Positions 14,919 to 19,165 of a stretch of DNA of 19,165 nucleotides are shown piece by piece. The first letter of the stretch is position 1. Every line of letters begins with the position of its first letter. The notes under the pieces were generated by a model. That model had not been told where the DNA came from, did not search any database, and worked only from the letters and a program-made list of their open reading frames with translations. The translations under genes were made by a program, and so were the position numbers. The stretch is from JBKPDV01 sp046728075 (GTDB taxonomy: Bacteria; Acidobacteriota; Thermoanaerobaculia; UBA5066; Gp7-AA6), in NCBI GenBank assembly GCA_046728075.1, contig JBKPDV010000197.1, forward strand, positions 1-19,165, read 5' to 3'.

Positions 14919-16465
14919 CGGATGCGGCCTCCACCCGGCGGCGCGTCGTTCTGGCCGCCTTCGCCTTTCAGCTCGTCTGGTTCACGGGCTTCTTTCCTCC
15001 GCACAACAACCCCAACGAGCTCTCTCGCTTCGAGGCGGTCGTGGCTTATGTCGAGAGCGGAAACTTCTCGATCGACGAGACGGTGCGCCGTTTCGGCGAC
15101 CAGATGGACAAATCGGTCTGGAACGGGCGCACCTACTCCAACAAGGCGCCGGGTCTGATCTTCGCGGCGGTCCCCGTCTATCGACTGCTGCGCGTCTTTT
15201 TCCCGGAGCCGCGGGGGGGATGGTCCCTGGTGTTCGTCCTGACGCGTTTTTTCACGGTAAGCCTGATTTGCTTTCTCGCGCTCGCGCGATTCGCGCGTCG
15301 GCTGGAGGCCCAGGCGTCAGCCATGGCGGGGACAGTCGCCTGCGCGGTGGCGTTTGGCACGAATTTTCTCTTCTATTCGCGCACGTTTTTCTCGCACGCC
15401 TGGACGGCTTCGCTCCTCTTTCTGGCCTGGGACCTCATTGTCACGAGCGAGGAGACTTCCCGCTGGCGATCCGCGTTTCTCCTGGCCGCGGGGCTTCTCG
15501 CCGGCTGGGCCTCGATCTCGGAATACCCGGCAGCACTCGTGGCTGTGGTCCTCGCGGCTCGGGTCGGCGCGGGCGCCCGCGGAAAACAGATGAGCGGAGC
15601 GGCCTTGTTTGCGGCGGGAGCGGTTCCCGCCCTCGCGCTTCTAGCGGCTTATGACGCCGCATGCTTCGGCTCGCCCTGGCGGCTCTCCTCCGCCTGCGAG
15701 GCGTTTCCGGCGTACGCGGCTCTCGCGCGAAGACCGCTCCTGGGATTTGGTCCGCCGACCCTGGCCGGGCTCCTCGGAACTCTCTTTTCTCCGCGGCGCG
15801 GAGCGCTTCTCTTCTCTCCCTTTCTGCTCTGGTCGATCGCCGGCTGGCTCTCCTGGTGGCGGTCGGGACGCGATCGCCGAGACTGCGTCTTCACTCTGGC
15901 GGTCGCGCTCGCCGTCTGGCTGCCGATCACCGGCTACGCGAACTGGGACGGCGGATGGAGCCTCGGCATGCGCTACCTGCTCCCGGGGCTCTTCTTCGCC
16001 GCGATGGCGATTCCCCGAGCGCTCGAGACTCCCCTCTCGCGGGGCCTCTTCCTGGCCGCTGCCGCCTTTTCTGTCGCCCTCCACACTTTCGCGAGTCTCT
16101 CCTTCGCTCACTATCCCAACGCGATCCGCTGGCCGGTGGCGGCGGTCTCGGCCTGGCTTCTCGTGCGGGGTGCGGTCGCGCCGAACCTGGGTCTCTTCGC
16201 CGGGCTTTCTCCGTGGCTCTCGCTTCTGCCGGCAGTCGTCGCGGTCGGTGCGGCGTTTGTGGTCGCCGTTCGTCGCTTCCCACGGACGCGGCCCGGGGTT
16301 GGAATGGCTTGCGCCCTCGGGGTGGGCGCTCTCGTGGCGGTCCTGTTCCTCCCGGCCCCGGTCTGGCCGTCGGACTCCGTGTGGCGGGAGCGCATGGCTT
16401 CGGATTTGCGGCCCGCAGAAGACAGGACGAGCGATCCGCATCGTTATAATTCCCAATCCCAATGA
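14915..16465 (+). CDS. Multi-spanning membrane protein, probable GT-C/GT39-like glycosyltransferase
   Basis: The 516-residue protein has about eleven hydrophobic segments. The first external loop holds NPNELSRFEAV (about 32-42) and, further on, DKSVWNGRTYSNKAPG (about 65-80). The pattern of an acidic residue followed by R early in the loop, then Y-S-N/D-K-x-P-G, is common in GT-C proteins related to protein O-mannosyltransferases and ArnT. Those enzymes transfer sugars from polyprenyl-phosphate donors at the outer membrane face. Function is inferred from topology and motif; substrate is unknown. It overlaps both neighbours (GTGA with cdsA, ATGA with dxr), so it is embedded in the lipid/isoprenoid operon, where such a gene is not usual. 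Confidence 0.72.
   Translation: MTDAASTRRRVVLAAFAFQLVWFTGFFPPHNNPNELSRFEAVVAYVESGNFSIDETVRRFGDQMDKSVWNGRTYSNKAPGLIFAAVPVYRLLRVFFPEPRGGWSLVFVLTRFFTVSLICFLALARFARRLEAQASAMAGTVACAVAFGTNFLFYSRTFFSHAWTASLLFLAWDLIVTSEETSRWRSAFLLAAGLLAGWASISEYPAALVAVVLAARVGAGARGKQMSGAALFAAGAVPALALLAAYDAACFGSPWRLSSACEAFPAYAALARRPLLGFGPPTLAGLLGTLFSPRRGALLFSPFLLWSIAGWLSWWRSGRDRRDCVFTLAVALAVWLPITGYANWDGGWSLGMRYLLPGLFFAAMAIPRALETPLSRGLFLAAAAFSVALHTFASLSFAHYPNAIRWPVAAVSAWLLVRGAVAPNLGLFAGLSPWLSLLPAVVAVGAAFVVAVRRFPRTRPGVGMACALGVGALVAVLFLPAPVWPSDSVWRERMASDLRPAEDRTSDPHRYNSQSQ
16445..16450 (+). promoter_or_regulatory. Consensus -10 box before dxr
   Basis: A perfect TATAAT inside the 3' end of the preceding gene ends 11 nt before the dxr ATG. 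The -35 region is poor: AAGACA at 16419-16424 has a 20-nt spacer. If active, it would give dxr and rseP their own promoter with a leader of about 5 nt. dxr lacks a Shine-Dalgarno. Confidence 0.45.
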
Positions 16466-17643
16466 AAAACCTTTCCGTGCTCGGCTCGACCGGGTCGATC
16501 GGACGCTCCGCCCTGGACGTCGTCGAGGCGTTTCCGGGCGAGTTCCGCGTGGTGGCGCTCGCCGCCGGCCGCTCGGTCGAGAAACTCGCGGATCAGGTCG
16601 CGCGGCACCGCCCGGACCTCGTCTCGGTCGCGAGCTCCGAAGAGGCGCGCAGGCTCCAGGCACTCCTGCCCGCCGGCCTCGGGACACGGATCGTGACGGG
16701 ACAGGAAGGTCTCGAGGAGACGGCCTCCTATGAGGAAGCGGATGTCGTCGTGGGAGGCCTCGTCGGCGCGCTCGGCCTGCGTTCGGCCTATGCGGCGGCG
16801 GTGGCCGGAAAGCGCCTCGCGCTCGCGAACAAGGAAACTCTCGTCGTGGCGGGGGAGCTCATCCTGGCGCAGGCGCGCAAGAGCGGCGCCGAGCTGTTGC
16901 CCGTGGACTCGGAGCATTGCGCGATCCACCAGGCGCTGCGCTGCGGGAAGCACGAAGAGGTGGAGGCGCTCCTCCTGACCGCGTCGGGCGGCCCGTTCCG
17001 CGAGCGGGATCTGGCGACCTTCGCCTCGATCACCGTGGAAGACGCGCTCGCGCATCCGACCTGGAAGATGGGGCCGAAAATCACGATCGACTCGGCCACG
17101 ATGATGAACAAGGGCTTGGAGATCATCGAGGCACACTTTCTCTTCGGGGTCCCGGCGCGGTCGATCGAGGTGGTGATTCACCCCCAGTCCGTCGTGCACT
17201 CTTTCGTCGAGTTCGTGGACGGGTCTCTCGTGGCCCAGCTCGCCAAGAACGACATGAAGTTCCCGATCCTCTACGCTCTGACCTACCCGGACCGGATTCC
17301 CAATCCCTTCGGGCGGCTCGACATCGTGGCGGCCCGGAGACTCGAGTTCTTCGAGGTCGAGCCCGAGCGTTATCCGGCGGTGGGCCTGGCGCGCGCGGCT
17401 CTGGAGGCCGGGGGCGGAATGCCGGCCGTCTTGAACGCCTCCAACGAAGTAGCCGTCGACGCTTTCCTCAAAGGGAAGATTTCGTTCCCGGACATCGTTC
17501 ACGTTGTCGCGGAGACGGCTTCCGAGGTCGGGGGGATACCGGCACCGCGATCGCTCGACGAAGCGGAGGAGATCGACCGGATGGCCCGACAGCGCGCCGC
17601 CGCCATCACCGACCGCTTCTCTCGAGCGGCGGTTGCGAACTAA
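16462..17643 (+). CDS. dxr: 1-deoxy-D-xylulose 5-phosphate reductoisomerase
   Basis: The 393-residue enzyme makes 2-C-methyl-D-erythritol 4-phosphate, the committed step of the MEP isoprenoid pathway that supplies UppS. The NADPH-binding GSTGSIG is at 8-14. ANKETLVVAG leads to the catalytic metal site VDSEHCAI (Asp149, Glu151). TASGGPFR is at 173-180, and MNKGLE at 215-220 carries the third acidic ligand, Glu220. The length is normal. The ATG overlaps the preceding stop (ATGA) without a Shine-Dalgarno. rseP follows after 18 bp. Confidence 0.98.
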   Translation: MKNLSVLGSTGSIGRSALDVVEAFPGEFRVVALAAGRSVEKLADQVARHRPDLVSVASSEEARRLQALLPAGLGTRIVTGQEGLEETASYEEADVVVGGLVGALGLRSAYAAAVAGKRLALANKETLVVAGELILAQARKSGAELLPVDSEHCAIHQALRCGKHEEVEALLLTASGGPFRERDLATFASITVEDALAHPTWKMGPKITIDSATMMNKGLEIIEAHFLFGVPARSIEVVIHPQSVVHSFVEFVDGSLVAQLAKNDMKFPILYALTYPDRIPNPFGRLDIVAARRLEFFEVEPERYPAVGLARAALEAGGGMPAVLNASNEVAVDAFLKGKISFPDIVHVVAETASEVGGIPAPRSLDEAEEIDRMARQRAAAITDRFSRAAVAN

Positions 17644-17650
17644 CCCGCGA

Positions 17651-17657
17651 AGGAAGG
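17651..17657 (+). promoter_or_regulatory. Shine-Dalgarno supporting the TTG start of rseP
   Basis: AGGAAGG lies 4 nt before the TTG at 17662. It supports this non-ATG start, which also places the HExxH helix at the normal position. Confidence 0.75.
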
Positions 17658-17661
17658 CTTT

Positions 17662-19020
17662 TTGAACATCATCGGCAACGTTTTCGCCCTGATCCTGGTT
17701 CTCTCCGTCCTCGTGTTCGTGCACGAGTTCGGCCACTTCGCCGTCGCCAAGGCCTTCGGCTTCCCGGTCGAGGTCTTTTCCTTCGGATTTGGAAAGCGGC
17801 TCATCGGGTGGAAATGGAAGGGGACCGATTACCGGATCTCCGCGCTGCCGCTGGGCGGTTACGTGCGGGTCATCGGCCTCGGGCCCGACGAGTCGACGCT
17901 CGCCGAAGGGACCTCCGCCGAGACGGCTCCGGTCGGCAAGCGCTGGCAGCGAGCTTTGATCCTGCTCGCCGGCCCCGGGATGAACTTCGTGCTGGCACTC
18001 GTCCTCCACACGGCGGTCTTTGCCCTGGGAGTGAAGGTGCCGGAGTACCAGCTTCAGCCGGCGGTCATCCAGGTCGTGGAACCGAACTCGCCCGCCGCGA
18101 AGTCGGGCTTCCGGCCGGCAGACCGCATCGTCTCGATCAACGGGACAGAGACCCCGCGGTGGCGGGACGCGGAGTTCCTGATTGCGATGAACGCGCGCGA
18201 AAAGTTGACTGTCGAGGTAGACCGCCAAGGGGCAGGTGTGTTCCTCGAAGTCGTGCCGCGGGCGGACTCGAAATACGACATCGGCGACATCGGGGCTTAT
18301 CCCGGCGCGCCGGTGCAGCCGAAGATCGCGTCGGTTATGTCGGGAAGCCCGGCGGAGAAGGCGGGATTGAAGCCGGGGGACGTCATCGTGTCTGTCGCGG
18401 GCCGGACGATCCGCGCCTACCCCCAGGAGGTCTTCCAGAAATTCGTCGCCGCCGTCACGGCCGCCGCGCCGGGTCCCTTCGACATGAGTTACGAGCGCAA
18501 CGGAAAGCCGGGCGTCGCGAGGATCGCGCCGCGCAAGGAGCCGGACAACACCTGGAAGATCGGCGTTTCGGTCACAGCGGACCTCGCGGAAGTCGTCGAG
18601 CGTTTTCCGCTCCCGGAGGCGTTCCGCGAGGGCTGGCGGCGCGTTCAGACGGACTTCCGAACCACGCTCTCCGTGCTCGGCCGCCTCTTCCGCGGCCGCG
18701 CGAGCATGCGGACGATGTCCGGTCCAATCGACATCGCGAAGTTCTCCGGCGCGGAGGCGCGGCGGGGAGCCGTGCCGCTCGTGGCCCTGATGGCGGCCAT
18801 CTCCCTTCAGCTAGGGATCTTCAATCTCCTGCCGATCCCGGTCTTGGACGGCGGGCATCTCTTCCTGATCTGCCTCGAGGGCGTCGTGCGCCGCGATTTC
18901 TCGCTGCGCGTCAAGGAAAGGATCCTTCAGGTGGGCTTCTTGATGATCCTCGCGATCCTCTCGGTCGTGATCTACAACGACCTCGCGAAGAACCTGCCGG
19001 CGAAGTGGTGGCCCTTTTAG
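17662..19020 (+). CDS. rseP: RseP-type site-2 intramembrane metalloprotease
   Basis: The 452-residue inner-membrane protease cuts single-span membrane proteins such as anti-sigma factors and remnant signal peptides. The first helix carries the zinc motif HEFGH at 21-25. The membrane-associated LPLGGYVR beta segment is at about 62-69. Two periplasmic PDZ domains are at about 130-200 and 215-290; the second has GSPAEKAGLKPGD. The third zinc ligand is Asp396 in NLLPIPVLDGG. Length and layout match E. coli RseP. In the E. coli envelope-stress cascade the first cut is made by the HtrA-family protease DegS; an HtrA is encoded at 213-1508, but a functional link is inference. Confidence 0.97.
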   Translation: MNIIGNVFALILVLSVLVFVHEFGHFAVAKAFGFPVEVFSFGFGKRLIGWKWKGTDYRISALPLGGYVRVIGLGPDESTLAEGTSAETAPVGKRWQRALILLAGPGMNFVLALVLHTAVFALGVKVPEYQLQPAVIQVVEPNSPAAKSGFRPADRIVSINGTETPRWRDAEFLIAMNAREKLTVEVDRQGAGVFLEVVPRADSKYDIGDIGAYPGAPVQPKIASVMSGSPAEKAGLKPGDVIVSVAGRTIRAYPQEVFQKFVAAVTAAAPGPFDMSYERNGKPGVARIAPRKEPDNTWKIGVSVTADLAEVVERFPLPEAFREGWRRVQTDFRTTLSVLGRLFRGRASMRTMSGPIDIAKFSGAEARRGAVPLVALMAAISLQLGIFNLLPIPVLDGGHLFLICLEGVVRRDFSLRVKERILQVGFLMILAILSVVIYNDLAKNLPAKWWPF

Positions 19021-19107
19021 GAGTCATCAGTAATCAGTTTTCAGTTGTCAGTTCATGCACGAATGCGAGAATCGACACTGATAACTGAGAACTGAAAACT
19101 GAGAACT
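19021..19107. repeat. Inverted pair of heptamer arrays after rseP
   Basis: The left arm (19028-19055) is four CAGTNNN units, preceded by a degenerate GAGTCAT. The right arm (19077-19107) is four ACTGANA units plus ACT, in inverted orientation. Thirteen bases at 19034-19046 pair perfectly with 19090-19102. The centre is about 22-30 nt and contains GCA-CGAA-TGC. The array begins immediately after the rseP stop. Confidence 0.87.
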
Positions 19108-19165
19108 CTCCTTCAAGTCCCCGCGCTCTGGCTGACCTACGCCATCGCCGTCGGGGCATCCCTGT
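19099..19165 (+). CDS. Possible N-terminus of a membrane protein (3' end outside window)
   Basis: After a TGA at 19093-19095 one + strand frame stays open to the window end. It encodes a hydrophobic stretch, LLQVPALWLTYAIAVGASL, like the first helix of an inner-membrane protein; the start of a ComEC-like protein is one possibility. No ATG, GTG or TTG is present in the visible frame. The only early start-like codon is CTG at 19099, inside the repeat array. The call rests on hydrophobicity alone and is weak. Confidence 0.25.
   Translation, partial: MRTLLQVPALWLTYAIAVGASL

Noticed and set aside
16917..19088. 723-codon + strand frame overlapping dxr and rseP
   Set aside because: It is a +2 shadow of two well-conserved genes and gives Arg/Gly-rich nonsense. 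Both real genes have complete active-site motifs.
1..19165. tRNA, rRNA or phage attachment site
   Set aside because: No tRNA-like cloverleaf with conserved T-loop bases, rRNA segment, or integrase-linked repeat was recognised by reading. A covariance-model search would be needed to exclude small RNAs.

Overview
The window is GC-rich bacterial chromosome with close-packed genes, many GTG/TTG starts, and 1-4 nt overlaps. The gene content (HtrA, ClpB/Hsp20, preQ0 synthesis, CopA, and a uppS-cdsA-dxr-rseP envelope run) is that of a diderm bacterium. Base composition, an HspR-type operator at clpB and a lantibiotic-dehydratase-like C-terminus at the left edge would suit Acidobacteriota or a relative, but that placement is inference and no marker here settles it.

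Left part, 1-6620. The window opens with the last 65 codons of a thiopeptide/lantibiotic-type dehydratase on the + strand. Everything from 213 to 11010 lies on the - strand. First comes a periplasmic HtrA/DegP protease. Next is a 286-bp gap holding a structured element bounded by a 9-bp direct repeat, and a UUCG-loop terminator. Then comes a heat-shock operon, clpB followed by hsp20, driven by a good sigma70 promoter (TTGACA-N18-TATAGT) whose -35 box overlaps a HAIR-like inverted repeat. The queE-queC pair for preQ0 follows.

Middle part, 6605-12339. A copper module (YHS-HMA P1B-type ATPase overlapping a membrane-anchored cupredoxin) lies downstream of a processive family-2 glycosyltransferase. 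That glycosyltransferase is divergent, across about 27 bp, from a + strand GT-C type membrane glycosyltransferase.

Right part, 11038-19165, all on the + strand: GT-C glycosyltransferase, truA, uppS, cdsA, a second GT-C type membrane protein, dxr and rseP, mostly coupled by GTGA/ATGA overlaps. Dxr (isoprenoid precursors), UppS (C55 carrier lipid) and CdsA (CDP-diacylglycerol) feed the envelope. The two multi-spanning glycosyltransferases probably use polyprenyl-phosphate-linked sugars. RseP cleaves membrane proteins during envelope stress signalling.

The most striking thing not explained by genes is a set of short arrays with a strict 7-nt period (one near 8). They lie in or beside gene boundaries at 5783-5872, 6542-6620, 9228-9290, 13088-13183, 14041-14068 and 19021-19107. 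Each has its own unit sequence, but most share one layout: a tandem arm, a 22-40 nt centre, then the inverted tandem arm. They run into the ends of coding sequences, displace ribosome binding sites, and in copA form an in-frame 63-nt linker. Several genes (queE, uppS, dxr) have a -10 hexamer only 6-11 nt before the start codon and no Shine-Dalgarno, which suggests leaderless transcripts.
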